DNA of 64,000 nucleotides, taken from contig NIOB01000007.1 of NCBI GenBank assembly GCA_002189105.1, positions 1 through 64,000 on the forward strand. Direction: 5' to 3'. This document shows, piece by piece, positions 14,891 to 23,124 of this stretch; the stretch's first letter is position 1, and each line of letters starts with the position of its first letter. This DNA comes from Saccharibacillus soli. Lineage in GTDB: Bacteria > Bacillota > Bacilli > Paenibacillales > Paenibacillaceae. A program made the position numbers and the translations under genes. The notes under the pieces were generated by a model, which did no database searches, was not told the origin of the DNA, and saw nothing but the letters and a program-made list of their open reading frames with translations.

Positions 14891-15169
14891 ATGTCGAAAT
14901 ATAAACAGATAAAATCAATACGGATCAAAAAGATTGGAATCAATATACACGATCGATTTTGGAGGATAGTGACTTCGCCTAATCTCCTTATCGGACTTAA
15001 AAGAATCGGCGTCCTAAAAGGAAGGGTGATAACCTTTGTTGAACTGACGGACAGTAAATTTCATCTCGGCATTGCCGCACATGGGGAACCCAGAAAACCG
15101 ACTTTTACGGAAGGGAAGATTGGCAGCCGCCTCATCCTTTGCGAAGAATATGCCGTTTTACATGTCTAA
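14891..15169 (+). CDS. Small open frame, possibly chimeric or spurious
   Basis: This 92-residue frame starts at ATG two bases after the previous stop without a good ribosome site. The N-terminal third runs across GACTTCGCCTAA (14983-14994), the same bases as the R'' region of the site at 9940-9950, so it may read through an eroded recombination site. The C-terminal part (VITFVELTDSKFHLGIAAHG onward) looks more protein-like but matches no family I know. It may be the tail of a lost cassette gene. Confidence 0.35.
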   Translation: MSKYKQIKSIRIKKIGINIHDRFWRIVTSPNLLIGLKRIGVLKGRVITFVELTDSKFHLGIAAHGEPRKPTFTEGKIGSRLILCEEYAVLHV

Positions 15170-15177
15170 TCCCGCCG

Positions 15178-15867
15178 TTAACTTCCGACATTCACGATTT
15201 TTCGGGTCCATGTCGGTTCATCGACAGCGGCTCTAACCAGGCAGTCGGCACAATCGGCGAAGGACAGCGGCTGGAAAGGAGAGATCGCTGCGGAAGGACC
15301 TGAGGTATAGCTCAGAGTGGCCGCTGCGTGGCTCAGACCAGCCGCTCTGACAATCACCCAATCCAGGTCGCTCTGCTGCACCGCATATTCGGCAGCCGCC
15401 TTATCCTTGATCGCTTGTGAAAACACCAGCCGATTCATCCCTATGGCGCATCGGTTGCCTGCGGACAGTTCGCTGCCGTCACTCAAGCCGATGCCGCTCT
15501 GCATGACCAGACGTGTAACCCCTGCCCCCTGACAGGCTTTGAGAATGTTCGCCATACCCTCTGACATGACCGTACCTGGGGAGAAGTTTGCCGCCAGCGT
15601 ACTTAGAATCCCTCTTGCCCCTGTACGGCTTCGTGAAGAGTGACCGGCGGGCCCGATGCAGCTGATGACCGCATCCGTGTCTGCCGCGATCGCAGCAGCA
15701 ATGCTGGATTCGTCAAAGACATCCCCCTGCCGAACGGTAAGCCGCTCTGCCGAAGAAATAGCTTCCGGTCGGCGGGCAATGGCGATAACCTCATGTCCCA
15801 ATTCAAGTGCCCGCTCCATCACTTTCCTTCCCGTTGCTCCTGTTGCCCCAATAACCGTAATTTTCAT
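15178..15867 (-). CDS. NAD(P)-binding SDR-like oxidoreductase
   Basis: This 229-residue protein starts at ATG 15867, 5 bases after GGGAGAGG; a longer frame lacks support. It begins MKITVIGATGATGRKV, the Rossmann dinucleotide-binding loop, and continues with DAVISCIGPAG and a VRAAGLS block typical of the NmrA-like/atypical SDR group (flavin reductase/epimerase-like). The usual YxxxK pair is not evident, so it may be a non-canonical reductase or sensor. It faces a TetR regulator across a 205-bp gap, which suggests control by that repressor. First gene with core-like base use to the right of the accessory run. Confidence 0.83.
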   Translation of the reverse strand: MKITVIGATGATGRKVMERALELGHEVIAIARRPEAISSAERLTVRQGDVFDESSIAAAIAADTDAVISCIGPAGHSSRSRTGARGILSTLAANFSPGTVMSEGMANILKACQGAGVTRLVMQSGIGLSDGSELSAGNRCAIGMNRLVFSQAIKDKAAAEYAVQQSDLDWVIVRAAGLSHAAATLSYTSGPSAAISPFQPLSFADCADCLVRAAVDEPTWTRKIVNVGS

Positions 15868-16072
15868 TTGAACCTCTCCCTTTGATAGATGATGATGAAG
15901 ACGGTAAGGCTTCTTCATGTTCGTAAATGCACACTCGTGTATGAAGTAACGTGTATGTATAATTGTAAGAAGAAAAAGGAAAGCTGCAATTGGCAGGAGA
16001 GCCGTTTTTGTGCATTACTGCACAGATGATCGAGCATTGTGCACGTATTTGAAGAAAGTTGGGGAGAGTTCA

Positions 16073-16651
16073 GTGACAAAGACAGATCGAAGAATACGCA
16101 AATCCCAAGAAGCCATCAAGGCGGCTGTTATTGAACTTATGATGGAAAAAAGCTTCGATCAGATCACTCTACAGGATATTTCTGATCGGGCAGATGTCAG
16201 CCGAAGAACCATTTACCTGCACTATATGGACAAATTCGACCTGCTGGATAAGCTCCTCGAAGAGCACATTAACGAGCTGCGGAAGCTCTGCGATGCGGCA
16301 GGTGCTGAAGCTGAATATGAGGATATAGGATTGTTATGGTTTGAGTACCTGGAGAGGCATTATGGATTTTTTTCCGCGCTGCTGGCAAGTAAAGGCAGTT
16401 CCTTTTTTCGCAATCGATTTCTTACGTTTTTCCTTGAAGAATTGAGCAAAGCAGATGACCTTTCGCCTGAAGAGAGCAATCCGGAACTAACGGACGGGGA
16501 GAACATTGAACTTCAATTTTTGGGCGCAGCCATTGTGGGGATTGTGGAATGGTGGTTTAAGCAGGACAAGCCTGTTCCACCTGTGTTCATGGCTGAGCGG
16601 GTGGGGGTGCTCTTGGAGCGCAACCTTGAGGCTGAATCTCCAAGCATGTGA
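16073..16651 (+). CDS. TetR/AcrR family transcriptional regulator
   Basis: Start chosen at GTG 16073 with GGGGAGAG about 6 bases upstream (192 residues). Residues 5-55 form the TetR helix-turn-helix (TLQDISDRADVSRRTIYLHY). The C-terminal half, with GIVEWWFKQD near residues 158-167, resembles the TetR_C_8 ligand domain. It probably represses the divergent SDR gene. The gap between them holds ACACTCGTGT (15931-15940), a near-palindrome that could be its operator; this is inference. Confidence 0.87.
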   Translation: MTKTDRRIRKSQEAIKAAVIELMMEKSFDQITLQDISDRADVSRRTIYLHYMDKFDLLDKLLEEHINELRKLCDAAGAEAEYEDIGLLWFEYLERHYGFFSALLASKGSSFFRNRFLTFFLEELSKADDLSPEESNPELTDGENIELQFLGAAIVGIVEWWFKQDKPVPPVFMAERVGVLLERNLEAESPSM

Positions 16652-16854
16652 AGCAAGTTTTGAGCGTGTGGAATCAGTCCAGGATAGAAGCGGAAAAAAC
16701 AGAGCCACCTGATTAGGTGTGTCTCTCCGGCAGCGTCAGATCGGTTATAATAAGAGGAATCGGACAAGAGGCCGCCTGCTTTGTGGTCACTGGCCTGCCT
16801 ATCTGATGCTGAATCACTCCCCCTACTCCAGACCAAGTGAGGTGTCTCGTTCAA

Positions 16855-17280
16855 ATGGAAATCAATGAGCCGACGAAAGTAACCGTACAAACTGTTGTAC
16901 AAGCCCCTGTCGAGAAGGTATGGCGCTATTGGACGGAACCGGAACATATCACGAAATGGAATCAGGCGTCGGAAGACTGGCATGCACCAAAAGCCGAAAA
17001 TGATCTGCGCGTTGGCGGCGAATTTCTGACACGGATGGAAGCGAAGGACGGCAGCATGGGCTTTGATTTCGGCGGTGTCTATGATGTGGTGAACGCACAT
17101 GAGGCGATCGGCTACATGATGGGAGACGGACGAAGAGTGGATATTGCGTTCATCGATCAAGGCAGCGAGACGAAGATCGTTCAGACGTTCGACGCGGAGA
17201 CTGCCAACCCTGTTGAGATGCAGCAGGCGGGCTGGCAGGCGATCATGAATCATTTTCAAGCTTATACCGAACAGAACTGA
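16855..17280 (+). CDS. SRPBCC/AHSA1 family protein
   Basis: This 141-residue protein is best started at ATG 16855 (MEINEP). PVEKVWRYWTEPEHITKWNQ near residues 18-37 and the final GWQAIMNHFQAYTE are the classic Aha1/START-like signature of the SRPBCC superfamily. Such proteins are single-domain hydrophobic-ligand binders of unknown partner in Bacilli, often linked to ArsR regulators. Here the neighbours are a TetR gene and a GNAT gene, each with its own ribosome site. Confidence 0.87.
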   Translation: MEINEPTKVTVQTVVQAPVEKVWRYWTEPEHITKWNQASEDWHAPKAENDLRVGGEFLTRMEAKDGSMGFDFGGVYDVVNAHEAIGYMMGDGRRVDIAFIDQGSETKIVQTFDAETANPVEMQQAGWQAIMNHFQAYTEQN

Positions 17281-17329
17281 TTTTCGCAAACGCTTTACCC
17301 TTTATTTTTCTAACCCAAGGAGGAATGGG

Positions 17330-17761
17330 ATGTTGATCCGAGAGGCCTCTCCAGCCGATTATCCGCAATTGAGAAACATTTATCTGGATTCGCGCCGCCA
17401 GAGTTTTCATTGGGAGGACGCGGATCAGATGACACTTGAAGATTTTGATCGTCATACGAGTGAAGAGTTGATTCTGGTCGCTGAAGAAGATGAACAGATT
17501 CTGGGCTTTGCTTCGCTTTATGTGCCGGAGCGTTTTGTCCACAACCTGTTCGTCCATCCGAACGCCGCCGGGCGGGGAGCGGGGGATCAGCTGCTCAAGC
17601 AATCGATCGAGGTCTTGGGCACGCCCGTGACTTTGAAGTGTGTATCAGAGAATCACAAAGCGCTAGCCTTTTATCAGAAAAGGGGCTGGAAGCCTGTGGT
17701 TGAAGAAGGCGAACCCGATGCAAAATACTGGGTGATGAGGTACGACGCGGACGAACGATGA
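17330..17761 (+). CDS. GNAT family N-acetyltransferase
   Basis: This 143-residue protein starts at ATG after AAGGAGGAATGGG. FVHNLFVHPNAAGRGAGDQL carries the acetyl-CoA loop (AAGRGAG), followed by LKCVSENHKALAFYQKRGWK, the usual family motif. The stop is directly beside the convergent hydrolase gene with no space, so transcription of the two meets here; no hairpin terminator is visible in the overlap. Substrate unknown. Confidence 0.87.
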   Translation: MLIREASPADYPQLRNIYLDSRRQSFHWEDADQMTLEDFDRHTSEELILVAEEDEQILGFASLYVPERFVHNLFVHPNAAGRGAGDQLLKQSIEVLGTPVTLKCVSENHKALAFYQKRGWKPVVEEGEPDAKYWVMRYDADER

Positions 17762-19282
17762 TTAAGGACTGTCCGGCGCATCGAATAGAAGTTTTACTTC
17801 CGGGAAACGAGAATCCGTGCCCTGCTTCAGTGCTCCGCTGCCTTGATTGTTCAAGTGCGCGTTGAAAAAGTCCAGCATATACGTGTCGATCACGGCAGCG
17901 GCTCGATTTGGCGAAATGTAACCTGTGACGCCCAGAAACTTAAATACGGGAGAGATAAACGATACATCCGTAAAATTGAGATGCTCCGAGTCAGTAAGGT
18001 AGATCGACTGTCCACCCTGTAGAGTCGCTTGACGTATCCGCTGAAGTTCTCGCTGCTTGTCCGCTGCCACCTGATCTTCCCATTCCCGAGTTGAATTCAT
18101 CTGCTTCAGCTCCGCATCGGTATAAGGCCGATCTTCCATGATCCGCTGTAATCTTGCCGCTTCGCTCGCTGAATGGATAAACAGGACAGGCTTATGCAGC
18201 TGCTGTCGTTCATCCAGCCCATACAGCCCGCCGTCGAGATCGATTCCCGCGTCGATTCGGGGGTCATACATGGCATCATAGGCTGCTGCACCCCCGATCG
18301 AATGACCGAAAATCCCGATATGCTCCATGTCCAATTTTCCCTGAAAAGGGCTGGAGATCTCGCCGGATTGGAGCTGCGAGAAGCGATCTAATACGAATTC
18401 AACGTCATCCGTCAGCAGCTGACCAAGTTGGTCACGGCTGGCGTTCTCCTGAGCATAGCTATGATCGGGAGAAAATAACCCGGAAGTCGCGTCAGTTGTT
18501 ACCCGCCCGTCCGGGAACTCGGTGGCAAATGTATTGTACGTATGATCGATCACTGCAACGATATAGCCATGACTGGCTAGATCTTCCGCCTGCGACGTGT
18601 GAAGGAAACGTGACGAACCGAAGCCGGGATTTCCTAGAATCAGAGGGTAAGACGGCTTCTCTGAAGACACGGGAGCCTGAGCGTAGGAATGGCTGGATAC
18701 ATAGCGAAGATACTCAAAAGTGAAGCCTGGCAGACCGTAATTAGCCGCCATATGTGGTAAAATGCGTGTGTCCGGAATCAGCGGTGCGGGATGCCCTGAA
18801 ACCTTTTGCGCCGGGTACCAGACCTGAATCATCAGCTCGCGCTTGCCGCTGGGCGATGCGCCCAGCGTCTCTGCACGCTTGTTGTCTACGAAGTGCAGGG
18901 TCTGGGTGCCGACCTGGAATCTACCGCTGGGCTGGGGCAGCTTGAATATGGGGAAGATATACGACAGCCCTATTGCAGCCACCAGAAGCAGTATCGCAGT
19001 TCCATAAGCCGAGCGGATGAAGAATCGGCGCCTTTTGCTGCGTGGAGCCTGCCGGAGTGAGCCGTGCAGCATTAGGGAAAGCGGCAGGGTTCCGATCGTC
19101 ATGCCATAGAGCGGAAGCAGCTGAATTCGATACCCTTCCAGGATCAGATGCAGCATGAGGAATAGAATGGCGGCTCCGCTTATAGCTAGCGCTCCTCGTC
19201 TGCGTAGTTCTTTTTTGGACAGGATCATGACGGCAAGCCAGCTTATATTCGAGATCAACAGCAATAGTTCCAAGTTTCTCAT
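17762..19282 (-). CDS. Membrane-anchored alpha/beta hydrolase (PAF-acetylhydrolase-like)
   Basis: This 506-residue protein starts at ATG after AAAGGAG. The first 125 residues have about four hydrophobic segments (near 5-25, 32-50, 58-75, 88-110), so the enzyme is tethered to the membrane. From about 140 an alpha/beta hydrolase domain follows: the nucleophile elbow GHSIGG near residue 326, DLDGGLYG with the likely acidic residue, and SEHLNF with the likely histidine. This layout (integral N-terminus plus dienelactone/PAF-AH-like lipase) is seen in several Bacilli, with no known substrate. Which side of the membrane the catalytic part faces cannot be read from the sequence. Confidence 0.82.
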   Translation of the reverse strand: MRNLELLLLISNISWLAVMILSKKELRRRGALAISGAAILFLMLHLILEGYRIQLLPLYGMTIGTLPLSLMLHGSLRQAPRSKRRRFFIRSAYGTAILLLVAAIGLSYIFPIFKLPQPSGRFQVGTQTLHFVDNKRAETLGASPSGKRELMIQVWYPAQKVSGHPAPLIPDTRILPHMAANYGLPGFTFEYLRYVSSHSYAQAPVSSEKPSYPLILGNPGFGSSRFLHTSQAEDLASHGYIVAVIDHTYNTFATEFPDGRVTTDATSGLFSPDHSYAQENASRDQLGQLLTDDVEFVLDRFSQLQSGEISSPFQGKLDMEHIGIFGHSIGGAAAYDAMYDPRIDAGIDLDGGLYGLDERQQLHKPVLFIHSASEAARLQRIMEDRPYTDAELKQMNSTREWEDQVAADKQRELQRIRQATLQGGQSIYLTDSEHLNFTDVSFISPVFKFLGVTGYISPNRAAAVIDTYMLDFFNAHLNNQGSGALKQGTDSRFPEVKLLFDAPDSP

Positions 19283-19470
19283 GCAGAGACTCCTTTGTGG
19301 GAAAATAGATAGCTTATCCTGACCTCATTCATACTCGGATCTTAGCGAACCGGGGCGTGTACGTACCATCGATTTGTCTTACAGTTGTCTTACAAGGGCG
19401 TTAGGTGTCTGTAAGCTGACGGATGATCTACGCCGATCTACTGCCAATCTTTCAATAAGGAGGCACACGA

Positions 19471-19887
19471 ATGGAATGTCTGGGCTGTCGAATTGCCAAT
19501 GGAATCGAGCCTGACTTGAATGTAATCTATGAGAACGCATGGATCACCTGTGTACTGGACATCGACCCTTTTAACGAAGGACATACCCTAATCCTGCCCA
19601 AAAAACATGCGCGCGATGTCGATGAATTGGATCGGGAGACGGCTCATGCCGTTATGGACGCTTCGCAGAAGATGACATCGGTGCTGAAGCAGCTGTTCCA
19701 ACCGGATGGAATTCGGATCTGTCAGGATGGCGGCAAATTTAATGATCTCACGCACTACCACATGCACCTCATTCCCAGGTATGAAGGAGACGGCATGACG
19801 TGGGACGAACCTGCGCATCCTCATGATGCAGCGGCTCGACTGGAGCAGACCCGGCTTGAGATGATCGAGGTTCTGCATCACATCTAA
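19471..19887 (+). CDS. HIT family protein
   Basis: This 138-residue protein starts at ATG 7 bases after AAGGAGG. The histidine triad is HYHMHLIPR near residues 92-100, with the expected HTLILPKKHARDV upstream. HIT proteins hydrolyse or transfer nucleotides (for example dinucleotides or AMP-conjugates) through a His-AMP intermediate. The N-terminal CLGCRIANG may bind zinc as in other bacterial HITs. It stands alone after the divergent hydrolase gene; the gap of about 190 bases probably holds both promoters. Confidence 0.92.
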   Translation: MECLGCRIANGIEPDLNVIYENAWITCVLDIDPFNEGHTLILPKKHARDVDELDRETAHAVMDASQKMTSVLKQLFQPDGIRICQDGGKFNDLTHYHMHLIPRYEGDGMTWDEPAHPHDAAARLEQTRLEMIEVLHHI

Positions 19888-20016
19888 CAAACAGAAGGCA
19901 AGCGAAAAGAGGGGGCGAGAGAACTGAATATCGAAGCGGCGGGCATCATTCGCATCATAGACATCGAAGGACTGACGAAGATTGAACTGTATGAGCAGCT
20001 GCAAGTCCAATCCATT

Positions 20017-20460
20017 TTGCTTAATGCTTATGCGGAAGAGTTGTTTGCCGACGAACGCTTCGATCCCACATCGTCCAAACAAAGCATAGTCACGGTTGAG
20101 TTAAGCGCCGCCGATCTGGGGTTCCCGGATGGGGCCACGATGCCGGAACTTCTGGCGCGTGCCCACGCTGCTGAGCTTCACGCAGGGCCGCTGGAGCTGG
20201 GCGTTTATCTGCGGCTGCATCTGCTCGATCAGCCAGCAGGAGACTTGGCCAGCGAAGTTAGGCACCAGGCGCCTAACGGTTCAATCACGGTGGTTTCGTC
20301 TCCGTTAACGGATGACCCGGACTTCCCCAAAGGCTTTTATTTGCGCCGGATGGACGGGAAGCTGTGGTTGAGAGGCTACCGGGCAGACGATCAACATATC
20401 TGGAATGGACAAGATCGCTTTATATTTGTAAAAGCAAAAGACCCTTCATCCTGCCTGTAG
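20017..20460 (+). CDS. Conserved protein of unknown function (start uncertain)
   Basis: The TTG at 20017 gives 147 residues, but the frame is open further to about 19924, where CTG follows GAGGGGG by about 9 bases. The extra residues (IIDIEGLTKIELYEQLQVQ) fit the start of similar proteins I recall in Bacilli, so translation probably begins upstream at a non-standard codon. Conserved blocks include PLELGVYLRLHLLDQP, NGSITVVSSPL and DFPKGFYLRRMDGKLWLRGY. No catalytic motif is recognised. It overlaps a terminator at its 3' end. Confidence 0.72.
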   Translation: MLNAYAEELFADERFDPTSSKQSIVTVELSAADLGFPDGATMPELLARAHAAELHAGPLELGVYLRLHLLDQPAGDLASEVRHQAPNGSITVVSSPLTDDPDFPKGFYLRRMDGKLWLRGYRADDQHIWNGQDRFIFVKAKDPSSCL

Positions 20461-20478
20461 GCGTGATAAAGGGTCTTT
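20437..20478 (+). terminator. Rho-independent terminator overlapping the CDS end
   Basis: AAAGACCCTT (20437-20446) pairs perfectly with AAGGGTCTTT (20469-20478). The stop codon of the upstream gene is inside the loop. The A and T flanks allow it to act in both directions between convergent genes. Confidence 0.7.
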
Positions 20479-20528
20479 ATGGTGAATTCAAAACAAGGAG
20501 AACCGATACAGAAGAATCCAAGCAGCGT

Positions 20529-21431
20529 TTATTGTGTCTGTACCGAGATCATCTGCACGACCATGCGCGAATCTCCCGTGAGTACCGATTCGGCTGCGTT
20601 CATCTGCGAAGAACCATCACCATCGAGGAAGATGCCCTCACGCCCCGAACCGGGCACCCCTCGAACAAGAGCCTGACGGAACTTCTCGGCGGTACTGACA
20701 TCCGGTGTTACCACCAGCCATAGACGTCCTTGGTCATTGTAGACGAGGGCGGAACGCAGACGCTCGTCGGCCGCAAACGGAAGATGTTCGTTCAGGCTCT
20801 GAGCCGCCCAACCTGCCTCGTCCGAGAGCTTAAGGCTGACGCCGCCCTGCGCCCAATAGCGGCTGCGGTCGGTCACATGCAGCTCGTCTGCCGACGAGAC
20901 AACCTGCACCGAGAACTTTCGGGCTGCGCCGTCCCATACCAGCGTTCCGCGCGCATATTTGGCGTTAAACCAGCCGGAGCCGTAAGCGCCGCGTTCACCG
21001 TTGACGGGCATATCGTTCATTACCGCGATGGACAGCAGATCATGCTGGTAGAAAAAGCCGCCGTTGATGCCGTAAGCCGGAATCTGGCGCAGCGGCAGAC
21101 GATCTGCCCTGAGCTTGATGTCTTCCGGGGATACTTCCAGCATATGCAGAGTCGGCAGGCCTGATTGCGCAGCTTCCTGATACGTATAATGCCGGGGCAG
21201 TCCATCAAATACTTCAGCCCGTCTGGAAGGAGAGAGCAGCATCACTGCGGCGACGACTACGGCTGCGGCCAATATAGCGGCAAGTCCGATGGTCAGACGC
21301 TTACGCATCCTGCGGCGACTTTCTTCTGTAGGCTCCTTCTTCCTGCCCTCAGAAGCGGTTGGAACGATCTCGCCGGTCTGTTCCGAATGTTCCGGACGCG
21401 GCGGCAGGGGAGAGCTCTTATGCTCGGACAT
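20529..21431 (-). CDS. Phosphodiester glycosidase-like (NAGPA/DUF2233) membrane-anchored protein
   Basis: This 300-residue protein has a polar N-terminus of about 45 residues, one transmembrane segment (about 46-66) and an extracellular domain. Its YGINGGFFYQHD near residue 120 and FLDGDGSSQMNAA near 270 are the N-G-G-F and D-G-x-G-S motifs of the phosphodiester glycosidase (uncovering-enzyme) fold. Such proteins act on cell-envelope sugars or polymers in bacteria, with substrates largely unknown. Its first codons overlap the end of the upstream M42 peptidase by 14 bases, so the two are one unit. Confidence 0.8.
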   Translation of the reverse strand: MSEHKSSPLPPRPEHSEQTGEIVPTASEGRKKEPTEESRRRMRKRLTIGLAAILAAAVVVAAVMLLSPSRRAEVFDGLPRHYTYQEAAQSGLPTLHMLEVSPEDIKLRADRLPLRQIPAYGINGGFFYQHDLLSIAVMNDMPVNGERGAYGSGWFNAKYARGTLVWDGAARKFSVQVVSSADELHVTDRSRYWAQGGVSLKLSDEAGWAAQSLNEHLPFAADERLRSALVYNDQGRLWLVVTPDVSTAEKFRQALVRGVPGSGREGIFLDGDGSSQMNAAESVLTGDSRMVVQMISVQTQ

Positions 21432-22455
21432 AAGCGCACAGCAGGCGAGCTGTACCGATCACGGCGCGGGTGTGCGTGCGCTCCATCGAGTGGGAAGCAT
21501 GCACGCCAGGACCGATCAGCGCCGCGCGGATGTTGCTGCCGCCGCGCAGGGCAGCCGAAGCATCGGAGCCGTAGAACGGATAGATGTCCACGACATGTTC
21601 GATGTTCTCGGCTTCGCACAGCTCAATCAGTTTGCCCGTCATATGGTAGTCATAAGGGCCAGACGAATCTTTGGCGCAGATCGAGACATCGGTTTCCTTA
21701 CAGCTCAGGTCGTCGCCCATGCAGCCCATGTCCACCGCGATCATCTCGGCGATGTCACCCGGAATATAGGCCGTACCGTGACCCACTTCCTCGTAGTTGG
21801 AGATCAGGATCTTAACGGTTTTCTTGGGTTTCCAGCCTTCGCGTTTGGCCGACTCCAGCAGGCCAAACAGGGCGGCTACACTCGCTTTGTCATCGAGGTG
21901 GCGTGACTTGATATAGCCGCTATCTGTCACGGTCGCCCGTGCGTCAAAAGAGATATAATCCCCGGTGCGGATGCCCAGATTCTCGACGTCTTCACGCGAA
22001 GCGACCAGCTCGTCAATTCGGACTTCCATATGGTCTTCCGAACGTTTGAAATCGCGGGCATCTGCGTAGACGTGAACGGAAGGATGCTGGGTCAGAATCG
22101 TACCGGTGTACGTCTTGCCGCTGCGCGTGTGGATGATGCAGTATTCGTTTTCGATGCTCGACATCGCAAAGCCGCCCAGAGATGTGATCTTGAGCGTACC
22201 GTGTGGGGTGATCGAACGTACCATAGCGCCCAGTGTATCAACATGTCCGCTGAGACCGATCGTGTACGAATCGTCTTCTCCTTCCATGCTGATAATCGCG
22301 CCGCCTTTTTCATTAAAGGTAACCGGGAAGCCCAGACTCTCCGCTTCTTCACGGATCATATCGATAATGTGGTGGGTATATCCCGTTGGACTTGGTGTAT
22401 CCAGTAATTTTTTGAGCAGGGTAAGCACATAGTTTTCATCAATATGTACAGTCAT
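21418..22455 (-). CDS. M42 family metallopeptidase (glutamyl-aminopeptidase-like)
   Basis: Start chosen at ATG 22455 with GGAGGTTACT upstream (345 residues). Metal-site motifs of the M42/M20 clan are visible: GLSGHVDTLGAM near 68-79, LDDKASVAALFGLLE near 180, EEVGHGT near 215 with the catalytic glutamates, VDMGCMGDD near 235 and HASHSMERTH near 320. These are dinuclear cytosolic aminopeptidases that trim peptides. A large hairpin (22484-22572) separates it from lapA, and its 3' end overlaps the next gene. Confidence 0.9.
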   Translation of the reverse strand: MTVHIDENYVLTLLKKLLDTPSPTGYTHHIIDMIREEAESLGFPVTFNEKGGAIISMEGEDDSYTIGLSGHVDTLGAMVRSITPHGTLKITSLGGFAMSSIENEYCIIHTRSGKTYTGTILTQHPSVHVYADARDFKRSEDHMEVRIDELVASREDVENLGIRTGDYISFDARATVTDSGYIKSRHLDDKASVAALFGLLESAKREGWKPKKTVKILISNYEEVGHGTAYIPGDIAEMIAVDMGCMGDDLSCKETDVSICAKDSSGPYDYHMTGKLIELCEAENIEHVVDIYPFYGSDASAALRGGSNIRAALIGPGVHASHSMERTHTRAVIGTARLLCAYVRA

Positions 22456-22483
22456 GATAAGTAACCTCCAGAGATCAAATGGG

Positions 22484-22572
22484 CGCTCAAGAAGAAAACC
22501 GCTTGCTCCAAGCACTCGCGGCCGATAAGCTGCGCATGCGCCCGGAACAAGGCGGTTGTTTCTTCGTGAGCG
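22484..22572 (-). terminator. Long hairpin between lapA-like gene and M42 peptidase
   Basis: On the minus strand an arm of about 28 bases (22572-22544) pairs imperfectly with 22509-22484; the inner core ACCGCCTTGTTCC/GGAGCAAGCGGT is followed by TTTTCTTCTT. It can serve as a terminator for the LapA gene or as an attenuator in the peptidase leader. Confidence 0.6.
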
Positions 22573-22638
22573 TATGAAAAGGAATCAATTGAACAAAGAT
22601 GACATTCCGATTGCTGTCGTCCGGATAGGACGGCCAGG

Positions 22639-23043
22639 TTACTTGTCGATCCGGAACGAACGCGAGTCACGTCCGCGATCCAGATCGTCTGAGATCGGCT
22701 CAAGCGGCGTCGGATCGGCAGAGACCGTTGGTTCATCATAAGCCGGAGGCGTCATTGTCGAGGAGACAGAAGGCGTTGCCGCTACCGTCGATTGACCGCG
22801 CAGCTTCTCGTTCTCGACGCGAAGCCGCTTCACTTCACGTTGAGTGCGGAACAGACGATAGATCCCGAACATGCCGACTGCCAGACCACCAAACAGGGCA
22901 CTGCCCAGAATAAGCAGAACCAGCGGAACATCCGCGTAGCCGAACAGGAAGTTGACTTCCACCGGATTCACATTGATGACGGCGAAGATCGCAATCACCA
23001 CTGCGAACAGTAACATCAGAATCAGAGACCATTGTGCTTTCAT
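22639..23043 (-). CDS. LapA/DUF1049 family membrane protein
   Basis: Start chosen at ATG 23043, with AAGGGG about 11 bases upstream (134 residues). Two hydrophobic segments (about 4-25 and 35-58) enclose the NVNPVEVNFLFGY loop that defines the LapA domain. A short coiled-coil region (RTQREVKRLRVENEKLR) and a Ser/Thr/Pro-rich charged tail follow. In other bacteria LapA helps lipopolysaccharide assembly; in Gram-positives its role is unknown. It stands alone between two peptidase genes on the same strand. Confidence 0.85.
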   Translation of the reverse strand: MKAQWSLILMLLFAVVIAIFAVINVNPVEVNFLFGYADVPLVLLILGSALFGGLAVGMFGIYRLFRTQREVKRLRVENEKLRGQSTVAATPSVSSTMTPPAYDEPTVSADPTPLEPISDDLDRGRDSRSFRIDK

Positions 23044-23124
23044 AATAAGGATAACCCCTTTCGCTTTGTTGCTTTTGAGCATCATTAGCCGCTCCAGGGA
23101 CGTTTGACGCAGGAAGATTTACCC

